Assembly: GCF_900103445.1 (NCBI RefSeq)
Contig: NZ_FNHS01000015.1
Coordinates: 110,776 to 174,775 of the forward strand
DNA from: Methylobacterium phyllostachyos
GTDB lineage: Bacteria > Pseudomonadota > Alphaproteobacteria > Rhizobiales > Beijerinckiaceae
Reading direction: 5' to 3'
DNA: 64,000 nucleotides
Shown here: one piece after another, positions 1 through 7,785 of the stretch
Layout: the number at the start of each line of letters is the position of its first letter
Numbering within the stretch: position 1 is the first letter of the stretch
The notes under the pieces: model-generated
What the model saw: only the letters and a program-made list of their open reading frames with translations
Told to the model about the DNA's origin: nothing
The model's database searches: none
Program-made: the position numbers and the translations under genes

Positions 1-1359
1 GGGCCGGTCACCATCGTGTGGTTCGTCGCGATGGCGCTGGCGGCGCTGCCGCATATCGGCCTGCACCCGGAGGTGTTCCGGGCGCTCAACCCGGTCCACG
101 CCGTGATGTACCTGCTCGGCCACGGCACCGGGGCGCTGGTGGCGCTGGGCGCCGTGTTCCTGGCGGTGACCGGGGCCGAGGCCCTGTTCGCCGATCTCGG
201 GCATTTCGGCCGCAAGCCGATCCAAGTGGCCTGGATCGGCCTCGTCTTCCCGGCGCTCGCCCTCAACTATCTCGGGCAGGCGGCCCTGGTGCTGGAGAAG
301 CCCGACACGGCCGATCCGTTCTTCCAGCTCGTGCCCGCCTGGGGCCTGCTGCCGATGGTGCTGCTCGCCACGATCGCCACCGTGGTGGCGAGCCAGGCGG
401 TGATCACCGGCGCCTTCTCGCTGTCCCGTCAGGCGATCCAGCTCGGCCTGCTGCCGCGGCTGGAGATCCGCCACACCTCCGAATCGCATGCCGGGCAGAT
501 CTACCTGCCGCAGATCAATTCGCTCCTGATGATCGGCGTCGTGCTGCTGGCGGTGCTGTTCAAGACCTCCTCGTCGCTCGCCTCGGCCTACGGCATCGCG
601 GTGACCGGGACGATGCTGCTCACCGCCTCGCTGACCTTCCTGGTGATGTGGCGGATGTGGAAGTGGTCGCCGGTGGCGGCGGCGGCGGTGATGCTGCCCT
701 TCATCGTGCTGGAATTCCTGTTCCTGCTCTCCAACCTGATCAAGGTGGTGGAGGGAGGCTACGTGCCGCTGCTGCTGGCCGGCGCCCTCGTCATCGTGAT
801 GTGGACCTGGGTGCGCGGGGTCACGATCCTGTTCAACAAGACCCGCAAGACCGACGTGCCGCTCGTGGAACTGGTCGGCATGCTGGAGAAGAGCCCACCG
901 CACCACGTGCGCGGCACCGCGGTGTTCCTGACGAGCGATCCCGAGATCGCCCCGGCGGCGCTCCTGCACAACCTCAAGCACAACAAGGTGCTGCACGAGA
1001 AGAACGTGATCCTGACCGTCGAGACGGTGGACACGCCCCGCTCGAACGAGGCCGACAAGGTGCGGATCGAGCCGGTGGGCCCGCATTTCTACCGGGTCGT
1101 GATGAAGTTCGGCTACATGGAGACGCCGAACATCCCGAAGACCCTGGTGCTGTTGCGCCGCCAGGGCTTTAAGTTCGACATCATGGCGACGTCGTTCTTC
1201 CTGTCGCGCCGCTCGATCCGGCCGGCGGCCCATTCCGGCATGCCGCTCTGGCAGGACCGGATCTTTATTACACTGGCGAAGAACGCCAACGATGCGACGG
1301 ACTTCTTCCAGATTCCCACGGGGCGGGTCGTGGAGGTTGGCACGCAGGTGACAGTATAA
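1..1359 (+). CDS. kup: Kup-type low-affinity potassium transporter, 5' end missing
   Basis: Secondary potassium uptake permease of the KUP/HAK family, acting in the inner membrane and probably coupling K+ entry to protons. The frame is open from base 1, so the gene starts upstream of the window; about 452 residues are present of a usual 600-650. What remains shows several hydrophobic helices (for example residues around 110-150, 180-215 and 225-275 of the visible part), the Kup-like stretch SLASAYGIAVTGTMLLTA, and a hydrophilic cytoplasmic C-terminal domain that ends PTGRVVEVGTQVTV, a typical Kup tail. The stop TAA is at 1357-1359 and is followed by an AT-rich gap. The family call is firm; the ion specificity is from family knowledge. 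Confidence 0.95.
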   Translation, partial: GPVTIVWFVAMALAALPHIGLHPEVFRALNPVHAVMYLLGHGTGALVALGAVFLAVTGAEALFADLGHFGRKPIQVAWIGLVFPALALNYLGQAALVLEKPDTADPFFQLVPAWGLLPMVLLATIATVVASQAVITGAFSLSRQAIQLGLLPRLEIRHTSESHAGQIYLPQINSLLMIGVVLLAVLFKTSSSLASAYGIAVTGTMLLTASLTFLVMWRMWKWSPVAAAAVMLPFIVLEFLFLLSNLIKVVEGGYVPLLLAGALVIVMWTWVRGVTILFNKTRKTDVPLVELVGMLEKSPPHHVRGTAVFLTSDPEIAPAALLHNLKHNKVLHEKNVILTVETVDTPRSNEADKVRIEPVGPHFYRVVMKFGYMETPNIPKTLVLLRRQGFKFDIMATSFFLSRRSIRPAAHSGMPLWQDRIFITLAKNANDATDFFQIPTGRVVEVGTQVTV

Positions 1360-1491
1360 GAAATGATATGGATTTACTGGATTCGCTTCATTTAAGGTTC
1401 AATCACTAAACTTATAATTTTATCCGCATATCATTCTATCGCCCATTCGGAGCGTTATTCTGATTTTCTCAAAGCTGCCCTCTAGCACACA

Positions 1492-1534
1492 TGACAAAAG
1501 ATAGGCTTTTTTTCATTGCATCTTTGACAAAAGA
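1492..1534 (+). promoter_or_regulatory. Direct repeat TGACAAAAGA upstream of the putative toxin gene
   Basis: The 10-base sequence TGACAAAAGA occurs at 1492-1501 and again at 1525-1534, 33 bases apart, in the AT-rich gap before the gene at 1567. The second copy is followed by CCTATAAAG, which resembles a -10 element. The repeat could be an operator or part of the promoter. No regulator is known, and this is inference from position. Confidence 0.3.
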
Positions 1535-1566
1535 CCTATAAAGGGTTGGGCCCGTAGGAGGACGCA

Positions 1567-1947
1567 ATGCGGACTGGCCCTGGAATCGGCAGTACAATTG
1601 CTGCGCGACGCGCAGAACTGGATTATCTCCAGGACGTTGTCGACGAGCTCAGAATTGCGCTACAGACAAAGGAATACGACCCTAATCAACCCCGCATTCC
1701 TGCTCATCAAACTGGCGCAGGGCGCTGGACAAGAGACGGGAGCACTAAAAAAATAGATATTATAAAAACTGATCGATTTAAGAAACAACTCTACGCCTCA
1801 TCAAGGCGGCTAGAGGAATGCGCAGAAATGAATCGACGCGATTTGATTGTTTGCAAATTTACTGGTCTTAGGCCCTGCTATGCGCAGGCAATGGTCAGGT
1901 TTGTCGCATGTGAGAACGGTCACCCAATTCCTCCATTGAATTTTTGA
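1567..1947 (+). CDS. Putative polymorphic-toxin-like protein with Cys-rich C-terminal domain
   Basis: A 126-residue protein of unknown function. Residues 11-35 form a likely amphipathic helix. Residues 37-59 hold a YDPNQPR...GAGRWTRDGS linker, a motif I associate with uncharacterised, modular, toxin-like proteins of Hyphomicrobiales. The C-terminal part has four cysteines (C85, C96, C104, C115) and ends PIPPLNF. There is no signal peptide or membrane segment. The start ATG is supported by AGGAGG five bases upstream. The gene is clearly richer in A and T than its neighbours, suggesting horizontal acquisition. The partner gene begins 10 bases after its stop. The toxin role is inferred from the linker, the two-gene layout and the parallel with the module at 26 kb; the activity is unknown. 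Confidence 0.6.
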   Translation: MRTGPGIGSTIAARRAELDYLQDVVDELRIALQTKEYDPNQPRIPAHQTGAGRWTRDGSTKKIDIIKTDRFKKQLYASSRRLEECAEMNRRDLIVCKFTGLRPCYAQAMVRFVACENGHPIPPLNF

Positions 1948-1957
1948 TGGTGAGACC

Positions 1958-2293
1958 ATGATTATTGCAGAGCGATTACTATCAATTCGAACGGGCCCAG
2001 AATCTAAGGAGTGTAAAATATCTATAAGCGCTCCAGAATTTTCCGATGGCATGTGGATCTGCCGCTACACTATTGGGTGGCCAGATGCCGCTTGGGATAG
2101 TTTTGGTGCAGGCGTAGATTCTGTGCAGGCTATTCATCTGGCCCTGCAGAAAATCGGCGTTGAGCTTTACGGCAGCGCTTATCACAAAGCGGGCATCTTA
2201 GTGTTCGAGAAGCCTGGCGACGGATACGGCTTTCCCATGCCGAAGAACGGTCGCTATCTCTTGGTAGGTGCGGACAAGACTTTCGAGGGGTGA
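1958..2293 (+). CDS. DUF6968-like protein, putative immunity partner
   Basis: A 111-residue soluble protein that resembles the DUF6968 family as I recall it: an N-terminal IIAERLL strand, a central WICRYTIGWPD segment, the helix SVQAIHLALQKIGVELY (about residues 53-67) and a GILVFEK strand. It follows the putative toxin gene after 10 bases on the same strand with similar AT-rich codon use, so the two are probably cotranscribed. Small acidic proteins placed like this are often immunity proteins, but that role is inferred here. An alternative is an unrelated cargo gene. The family call is from memory of the pattern and needs a profile search. Confidence 0.6.
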   Translation: MIIAERLLSIRTGPESKECKISISAPEFSDGMWICRYTIGWPDAAWDSFGAGVDSVQAIHLALQKIGVELYGSAYHKAGILVFEKPGDGYGFPMPKNGRYLLVGADKTFEG

Positions 2294-2364
2294 GCGGCCG
2301 GCAGGATCCGTTCATCGCGATCATCAAGTTGGTAGGGGCGCCTCCAGGAGGGGCGCGCCTAAAG

Positions 2365-2790
2365 TCACAACAGCTCCATCGGCACACCCAGAGCACTCCC
2401 CGCCTCGACGAGCTTGCGATCGAGGGTTGCGATACTCAATCCGGCCTCGAACGCGATGGCAAGGTGTAGCGCGTCGCCGGCTCGCACTCCGAGGGGAGCT
2501 TGGTCGGCGAACCGAGCTGCAACCTGGTAATGCCGATCGGAGACCGCGAGCACGTGGAACGACTCCGCCGTGATCCGAGAGAAGGCGGACAGGGCCGCTG
2601 CTCGATGTTCGAGCCTGAGCTGGCCGGAGCGGATCTTCAGCGAGAGAGCGGCTGAGAACTCCGTCATGACCCAAGAACTGATCGCCAAGTCGCCTGGATT
2701 CTGACGCGCCATCCAGGCTTGCACATCCGCAGTCCGGGTCTCTTTGGTCAGCGCTGAGACCAAGACCGAGGTGTCGACATAGGATCTCAA
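2365..2790 (-). CDS. vapC: VapC-family PIN-domain ribonuclease toxin
   Basis: A 141-residue PIN-domain protein, expected to be a Mg2+-dependent ribonuclease held inactive by the antitoxin encoded just upstream. The acidic residues expected in the active site are present: D6 in YVDTSVL, E44 in MTEFSAAL, D106 in RAGDALHLA and D124 in ATLDRKL. Translation must start at the TTG at 2788-2790 because D6 lies right after it; this TTG overlaps the TGA of the antitoxin gene (TTGA), so the genes are translationally coupled. The product sits beside the DUF6968-like gene but on the opposite strand. The RNA target cannot be read from the sequence. Confidence 0.9.
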   Translation of the reverse strand: MRSYVDTSVLVSALTKETRTADVQAWMARQNPGDLAISSWVMTEFSAALSLKIRSGQLRLEHRAAALSAFSRITAESFHVLAVSDRHYQVAARFADQAPLGVRAGDALHLAIAFEAGLSIATLDRKLVEAGSALGVPMELL

Positions 2791-3029
2791 TAGCGGTCTT
2801 CATCCCGCATGGTGCGGATGAAGGACCCAGCACTCTCACCCTGCTCCGGCATGGCGGCGGTCACCGCGCGAAGGACGTCGAGACTGATGGGCTGCAACGG
2901 GCTGTCGGTGCGGGTCAGAAGCGCAACCGGACGACCGTCACGGGTGATCGCGACGGAATCGCCGATCGCGACGCGCTCGATCAGAGCGCTGAGCTGTGTC
3001 TCCGCATCCGCGAGGCTGATCGTGTCCAT
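2787..3029 (-). CDS. vapB: Phd/YefM-type antitoxin of the VapBC pair
   Basis: An 80-residue antitoxin with the Phd/YefM fold signature at its N-terminus (ISLADAETQLSALIERV, then GDSVAITRDGRPVALL), which would form the DNA-binding dimer that autoregulates the operon. The C-terminal half (about residues 50-80) is the expected toxin-neutralising tail. It overlaps vapC by 4 bases. A TATAAA-like -10 on the minus strand lies at 3065-3070, about 35 bases upstream of the start; no good -35 was seen. Some annotators call this combination a type II toxin-antitoxin prevent-host-death protein. Confidence 0.88.
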   Translation of the reverse strand: MDTISLADAETQLSALIERVAIGDSVAITRDGRPVALLTRTDSPLQPISLDVLRAVTAAMPEQGESAGSFIRTMRDEDRY

Positions 3030-3384
3030 CTGTCGAGATCCGAGGTTAGAACCACGGGGCTCGTTTTATACCGCGTCGCGGCGTGGTGGGCCAGCGGGCG
3101 CCGTCAGCCAGAGCACGATCACCGCGCGTCGCTCGTCTGCTCGATTCACGTGCGCCACCGCACGTGGCATACCCGGAACGCAACCACGGCGGGATGACCC
3201 GCCCTTTCTCTGCGTTGCGCCCCGCCCAACGCCTGCTTTAGAATATTTATTATTCTGAGCTTGAGCGTTTGCCCGGCGATCTCCCCGCATCGGCACGCGT
3301 TAGCCAGCAAGGCTGGCATCGGCTTCAAGGCCCGGCTCGGACCCGACTGAACGCCGCTCCGGCGCCGCCAGACAGGACGCAACG
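3030..3384. other. Intergenic region between vapB and iorA
   Basis: 355 bases between two divergent genes. It should hold the promoters of vapBC (minus strand) and of the hydroxylase operon (plus strand). I see no supported reading frame and no RNA gene. The only notable element is a small AT-rich inverted repeat, AGAATA-TTTAT-TATTCT, at 3240-3256, about 130 bases before iorA, which might be an operator or a -10 region. Confidence 0.5.
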
Positions 3385-3864
3385 ATGATCAAACTCACCG
3401 TGAACGGGGCTGCGCGCAGCTTCGACGGCGACCCCGACATGCCGCTGCTGTGGTACCTGCGGGACGAACTCGGGCTCACCGGCACCAAGTTCGGCTGCGG
3501 TGTCTCGCTCTGCGGGGCCTGCACGATCCATCTCGGCGGCGCGGCGACCCGCGCCTGCATCACGCCGGTCTCGGCGGCGGCGGGCCAGGAGGTCGTCACC
3601 ATCGAGGGGCTGTCGCCGGACGGCAACCACCCCGTGCAGGTGGCGTGGCGCGACCAGAACGTCGCCCAGTGCGGCTTCTGCCAGTGCGGCCAGATCATGC
3701 AGGCCGCCGCCCTCCTGAAGGACACGCCGAAGCCCTCCGATGAGGACATCGACACCACGATGAGCGGCAACATCTGCCGCTGCGGCACCTATCCGCGCAT
3801 CCGCGCCGCGATCCATCAGGCCGCCGGCCAGACGGCGCCCGCCAGCAAGGGAGAGCGCCTGTGA
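3385..3864 (+). CDS. iorA: Molybdenum hydroxylase [2Fe-2S] small subunit, isoquinoline 1-oxidoreductase type
   Basis: A 159-residue iron-sulfur subunit that passes electrons from the molybdenum centre of the large subunit. The plant-ferredoxin cluster ligands are C38, C43, C46 and C58 (CGVSLCGAC...RAC). The second, helical cluster uses C96, C99, C131 and C133 (CGFCQ...CRC). Length matches two-subunit enzymes such as IorAB. The stop overlaps the GTG start of the large subunit gene (GTGA at 3861-3864), showing coupling. The true substrate could be an N-heterocycle or an aldehyde; it cannot be told from the sequence. No FAD subunit gene is present, as expected for this subclass. Confidence 0.92.
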   Translation: MIKLTVNGAARSFDGDPDMPLLWYLRDELGLTGTKFGCGVSLCGACTIHLGGAATRACITPVSAAAGQEVVTIEGLSPDGNHPVQVAWRDQNVAQCGFCQCGQIMQAAALLKDTPKPSDEDIDTTMSGNICRCGTYPRIRAAIHQAAGQTAPASKGERL

Positions 3865-6191
3865 TCCACGACGCCAAGCTGAGCGCTGAGCTCGCCGCCG
3901 GCACCAAGCCGGCCCTCGACAACGTCAGCCGCCGCGGCATCCTCGGCGGCGCCGGCGCCCTGGTGCTGGCCCTCTCGCTGCGCCCCGCCCGGGCCGACGA
4001 GACCCAGACCAAGGAGCAGAAGGAGCAGAAGTTCGGCGCCGACGGCATGCCGCACGGCTGGCGCGATGACCCCAAGGTCTTCATCGCGATCGCGCCGGAC
4101 GGCACCGTCACGGTGACCAACCACCGCTCCGACATGGGCCAGGGCATCCGCACCTCGGTGGCCTTCACGGTTGCCGACGAGCTGGAGGCCGACTGGTCGA
4201 AGGTGAAGGTGGTCCAGGCCTGGGGCGACGAGACTCGCTTCGGCAACCAGGACACCGACGGCTCGCGCTCGACCCGCCACTTCTTCCAGCACTTCCGCCA
4301 CGCCGGCGCCGCCGCGCGGCTGATGCTGATCCAGGCCGCGGCCAAGCAATGGGGCGTGCCGGCCTCCGAGGTCACGGCCGTCAACCACACCCTGACCCAT
4401 GCCAAGTCGGGCCGCACCCTTGGCTACGGCGCGGTGGCCCAGGCCGCCGCCGAATTGCCGGTGCCCACCGATGTGACGCTGAAGGACCCCAAGGACTTCC
4501 GCTACATCGGCACCGGCAAGATCGGGCTGATCGACAATTTCGACATCACCACCGGCAAGGCGATCTACGGCCTCGACACCAAGCTCGACGGGATGCTCTA
4601 CGCGGTCGTCGCGCGCCCGCCGGTCTATGGCGGCACGGTGAAGTCCTTCGACGACAGCGAGGCCAAGAAGGTCCCGGGCGTCGTGAAGATCTTCAAGATC
4701 GACGCCACCCCGATTCCCACGGAGTTCATGCCGCTCGGCGGCGTGGCGGTGGTCGCCAAGAACACCTGGGCGGCCTTGAAGGCGCGCGACGCCCTCAAGA
4801 TCACCTGGGATGACGGCCCGAACGCCGGTTACGACACCGACGCATTCCGCAAGGAACTGGAGGCCGCCGCGCGCAAGCCCGGCAAGGTCGTGCGCACGCA
4901 GGGCGACGTCGATGGCGCGCTCGCCAAGGCCAAGACCAAGGTGCAGGCCGAGTACTTCGTGCCCCACCTCGCTCAGGCGCCGATGGAGCCCCCGGCGGCG
5001 GTCGCCCGGGTAAAGGACGGGTTCTGCGAGGCCTGGGCCTGCGTCCAGGGTCCGCAGGCGGCCAACGATCGCCTGATGAAGGCGCTCAAGCTGCCCGACG
5101 ACAAGGTGAAGGTGAACGTCACGCTGCTCGGCGGCGGGTTCGGACGCAAGTCCAAGCCCGATTACGTGGTCGAGGCGGCGCTCTGCTCGCAGGCCGTCGG
5201 CGGCGCGCCGGTGAAGCTCGCCTGGACCCGCGAGGACGACATCCACCACGGCTTCTACCACACGATCTCGGTGGAGCATTTGGAGGCGGGCCTCGACGAG
5301 AAGGGCATGCCGGTGGCGTGGCTGCACCGCTCGGTGGCGCCGACGATCGGCTCGATCTTCGCGCCTGATCCGAAGCACGAGCTGCCGTTCGAGCTCGGGA
5401 TGGGGCTGGTCAACACGCCGCTCAACATCCCGAACATGCGGCTGGAGAACCCCGAGGCCGCCGCCCATGTCCGCGTCGGCTGGTTCCGCTCGGTGTCGAA
5501 CATCCCGCACGCCTTCGCGATCCAGTCCTTCGTGTCGGAGCTGGCGCACGCCGCCGGCCGCGAGCCGAAGGAGTACCTGCTGGAGCTGATCGGCCCCGAC
5601 CGGAAGATCAGCCCGACCGAGATCGGCGACGTCTGGAACTACGGCGAGGACCCGAAGCGCTACCCGATCGAGACCGGCCGCCTGCGCGGCGTGATCGAGG
5701 CAGCCGCCAAGGGTGCGGGCTGGGGTCGCGAGATGCCCAAGGGTCGCGGCCTCGGCATCGCCGGCCACTACAGCTTCGTCACCTACACGGCGGTGGCGGC
5801 CGAGGTGGAGGTCGACGACAAGGGCCAGGTTCAGGTGAAGGCGATCGACATCGCGGTCGATTGCGGGCCGCAGGTGAACCCGGAGCGCATCCGCTCGCAG
5901 ATGGAGGGCGCAGTGGTCATGGGGATGGGGCTCGCCCTCACCTCCGAGATCACCTTCAAGCAGGGCCGGGCGGTGCAGAACAATTTCGACGGCTACGAGA
6001 TCATCCGGATCGACGCCGCTCCGAAGGTTGTTCGCGTGCACCTCGTGCCGACCGGCACCTATGACGGGCCGCTCGGCGGCGTCGGCGAGCCCGGCGTGCC
6101 GCCGGTGGCACCGGCGATCGCCAACGCGATCTTCGCGGCCACCGGCCGGCGGGTCCGGCAATTGCCGATCCGCGATCAGCTGAGCGCCTGA
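3861..6191 (+). CDS. iorB: Molybdenum hydroxylase large subunit with Tat-type leader, isoquinoline 1-oxidoreductase type
   Basis: A 776-residue molybdopterin-binding subunit of the xanthine oxidase family. The N-terminus carries a twin-arginine motif (SRRGIL, R24-R25) followed by a hydrophobic stretch and ARADE, so the folded heterodimer is probably exported to the periplasm. The two molybdopterin domains follow: LGGGFGRKSKPDY near the middle and GGVGEPGVPPVAPAIA at the end, where E743 is the expected catalytic glutamate. The start is the GTG that overlaps iorA. A strong terminator follows at 6215-6248. There is no cytochrome c subunit, XdhC-like maturation factor or regulator next to it, so the electron acceptor and cofactor insertion partner must lie elsewhere. 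Confidence 0.92.
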   Translation: MIHDAKLSAELAAGTKPALDNVSRRGILGGAGALVLALSLRPARADETQTKEQKEQKFGADGMPHGWRDDPKVFIAIAPDGTVTVTNHRSDMGQGIRTSVAFTVADELEADWSKVKVVQAWGDETRFGNQDTDGSRSTRHFFQHFRHAGAAARLMLIQAAAKQWGVPASEVTAVNHTLTHAKSGRTLGYGAVAQAAAELPVPTDVTLKDPKDFRYIGTGKIGLIDNFDITTGKAIYGLDTKLDGMLYAVVARPPVYGGTVKSFDDSEAKKVPGVVKIFKIDATPIPTEFMPLGGVAVVAKNTWAALKARDALKITWDDGPNAGYDTDAFRKELEAAARKPGKVVRTQGDVDGALAKAKTKVQAEYFVPHLAQAPMEPPAAVARVKDGFCEAWACVQGPQAANDRLMKALKLPDDKVKVNVTLLGGGFGRKSKPDYVVEAALCSQAVGGAPVKLAWTREDDIHHGFYHTISVEHLEAGLDEKGMPVAWLHRSVAPTIGSIFAPDPKHELPFELGMGLVNTPLNIPNMRLENPEAAAHVRVGWFRSVSNIPHAFAIQSFVSELAHAAGREPKEYLLELIGPDRKISPTEIGDVWNYGEDPKRYPIETGRLRGVIEAAAKGAGWGREMPKGRGLGIAGHYSFVTYTAVAAEVEVDDKGQVQVKAIDIAVDCGPQVNPERIRSQMEGAVVMGMGLALTSEITFKQGRAVQNNFDGYEIIRIDAAPKVVRVHLVPTGTYDGPLGGVGEPGVPPVAPAIANAIFAATGRRVRQLPIRDQLSA

Positions 6192-6214
6192 ACCGTCACC
6201 CGTCGCGAGGCGTT

Positions 6215-6248
6215 GGGGCCGTGGGGGAACCCGCGGCCCCTTCTTTTT
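6215..6248 (+). terminator. Rho-independent terminator after iorB
   Basis: An 11-base-pair stem (left arm 6215-6225, right arm 6230-6240, one G-U pair) with a GGAA loop, followed by TTCTTTTT. It lies 24 bases after the iorB stop and just before the start of the next gene, and so separates the two transcripts. Confidence 0.8.
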
Positions 6249-6266
6249 GGAAAGAGACCCGATCCG

Positions 6267-6644
6267 ATGATGCGTTGCGCCCTGACCGCCTGCCTGATCC
6301 TGACGGCGGCCCCCGCCCTCGCCTCACCGTGCGGCGACCGGATCGACAGCCTCTCGAAGCGCGTCCAGTCCGAGGTCAGCCAGTCGATCTCGGCGAATAC
6401 CAGCGGCCAGGGCAACGCCGCCAAGCGCGCCGGCGAAGGCGTCACCGGCACGGAGGGTCAGCGGGCCAAGGAATCACCGGAGGCCCCGCCGGCGAAGTCG
6501 GCCCAGGCCGGCCAGGGTGCGGACGCCGCCCAGCAGGCCAAGGTCGCCCTGGACGAGGCGCGCACGGCGGATTCCAAGGGCGACGCCAAGGGCTGCGAGG
6601 CCGCCGTGTCCCGGGCCGAGCAGCAGCTGAAGAAGGCTCCCTGA
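6267..6644 (+). CDS. Small secreted protein of unknown function
   Basis: A 125-residue protein with a clear Sec signal peptide (MMRCALTACLILTAAPALAS, cleavage likely after ALA). The mature part has a Cys after the cleavage site, a helix around DRIDSLSKRVQSEVSQSIS, a low-complexity Ala/Gly/Lys-rich middle and a C-terminal helix with one more Cys. The ATG at 6267 was chosen because an upstream start would lie inside the iorB terminator and because GGAAAGAGA precedes it. I do not recognise a family. A periplasmic location is inferred. Confidence 0.7.
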   Translation: MMRCALTACLILTAAPALASPCGDRIDSLSKRVQSEVSQSISANTSGQGNAAKRAGEGVTGTEGQRAKESPEAPPAKSAQAGQGADAAQQAKVALDEARTADSKGDAKGCEAAVSRAEQQLKKAP

Positions 6645-6654
6645 CCCGAAGTCA

Positions 6655-6768
6655 GGGTTTCAAAAGGTCCGAGACCGTTTGCGGGTGCAGGGCAGAGCCC
6701 TGCGAAAGACCCAGGGGCTCCGCCCCTGGACCCTGCCAAAGGGCACGCCCTTTGGAAACCCCGTCAGA
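6655..6768. repeat. Dispersed palindromic repeat, family A, copy 1
   Basis: A GC-rich run of short palindromes directly after the small secreted protein gene: AGGGCAGAGCCCT, CCAGGGGCTCCGCCCCTGG and CCAAAGGGCACGCCCTTTGG. A 15-base core, CCAAAGGGCACGCCC, at 6736-6750 recurs exactly at 10691-10705 in the second copy. Methylobacterium genomes contain many such elements between genes; mobility and function are not known to me. Confidence 0.65.
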
Positions 6769-6776
6769 TCAGCGAC

Positions 6777-7559
6777 TCACCGGCCCAGCGCACTGATCTC
6801 GATCACGAATTTCCGCCGCAGGGCCCGCGAGAAGTCGCCGTAGCCCTCCGCCGCCAGCAGGAACGCGCCCGGGCCGCCGATGACGTGGGCGCGGTACCAT
6901 TGCTCCAGGCTCGTGCGCTCCTGCGGCAGCGGGGTCGGCAGTAGGCCGTAGCCGGGCGCCCGATAGGCCCCAGCCCCGACCACGTCATTCTCGCCTGGAA
7001 CCAGGATCGGCAGGCCGTTGACCGTCGCGCCGGTGGCGAGCAGCGCCTCATGGGCACCATTCAGGCTCTCGGCGTCGGTGCAGTTGTCGATGCCGTCACC
7101 CGAGACATCGACCACCACCCGCTCGGCCGGAACCGGCAGCGCCGGCAGCACCCCCGCGGTCACCGTGCGGAACATCTGGCCGAGGCAGGTGAACTCGCCC
7201 GCCTGTCGGGGCGTGGCGCGCACCAGCGCGGCGGTGGCGACGGCGTCGGCCCGGCTGGCGATCCGCCGCCAGCCGACCACGAGATCGGCCCGGTCCGCCC
7301 AGGTGACCATCGCGAACAGGATGCCGCCCGGATTGCCGGTGATGGCGCCGACGACAGAGGAATCCTCCAGGGCCTCGGCGATGCCCTCCATCTGCAGCCG
7401 GAACCGGGTGTCATCGACGGATTGCGAGACATCGACGGAGACTACCAGCGCGGTGGCAACGCTCTCGGCCGCGACGGCGGGGCTCAAGCCGAGGATCAAG
7501 GCGGCCGCCCGCAGCGCGCCGCGGCACAGCCATCCCGAACCCGTCCGCATGCTCGGCAT
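6777..7559 (-). CDS. DUF1194 (von Willebrand A-like) secreted protein
   Basis: A 260-residue protein with an N-terminal signal peptide (hydrophobic run around residues 13-30, ending VAAES). The mature protein starts with a vWA-like fold: VVSVDVSQSVD carries the DxSxS metal-binding (MIDAS) pattern, and later VVVDVSGDGIDNC and LPILVPGEND fit DUF1194. The C-terminus ends FVIEIS, typical of that family. It probably acts in the periplasm in protein-protein interaction; no specific function is established for the family. It is transcribed alone, towards the family A repeat. Confidence 0.85.
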   Translation of the reverse strand: MPSMRTGSGWLCRGALRAAALILGLSPAVAAESVATALVVSVDVSQSVDDTRFRLQMEGIAEALEDSSVVGAITGNPGGILFAMVTWADRADLVVGWRRIASRADAVATAALVRATPRQAGEFTCLGQMFRTVTAGVLPALPVPAERVVVDVSGDGIDNCTDAESLNGAHEALLATGATVNGLPILVPGENDVVGAGAYRAPGYGLLPTPLPQERTSLEQWYRAHVIGGPGAFLLAAEGYGDFSRALRRKFVIEISALGR

Positions 7560-7785
7560 GGGTATCCCCGGACCTCACGGGGCCGGAGGGCCCCGCGGGA
7601 TCGTTAGGGCATGTTTCCAGGCACGGTGAAACCGGCCTTTCGGGGGAGGCGGGAGGCATCGGAAGCCTCCCGAACCGGGAAGGATCCGGCTCCGGCGACG
7701 CTTGCGCTCATCTCGGAGGGGATCGTCCCGCTCTTGTCCCGCGCGCGGGATAACCGAGGCGGACCAGCCGCCCCGTGGTGCAGCT

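Noticed and set aside
1675..1728. Phage head-morphogenesis-type origin for the QPR...GRW linker protein
   Set aside because: Similar short motifs occur in phage proteins, but no other phage gene is near and the two-gene layout fits toxin/immunity better.
3816..6161. Very long open frame antisense to the hydroxylase large subunit gene
   Set aside because: Its translation is His/Arg/Gly-rich with no domain, a usual by-product of GC-rich codon bias, while the plus strand encodes a complete molybdenum hydroxylase.
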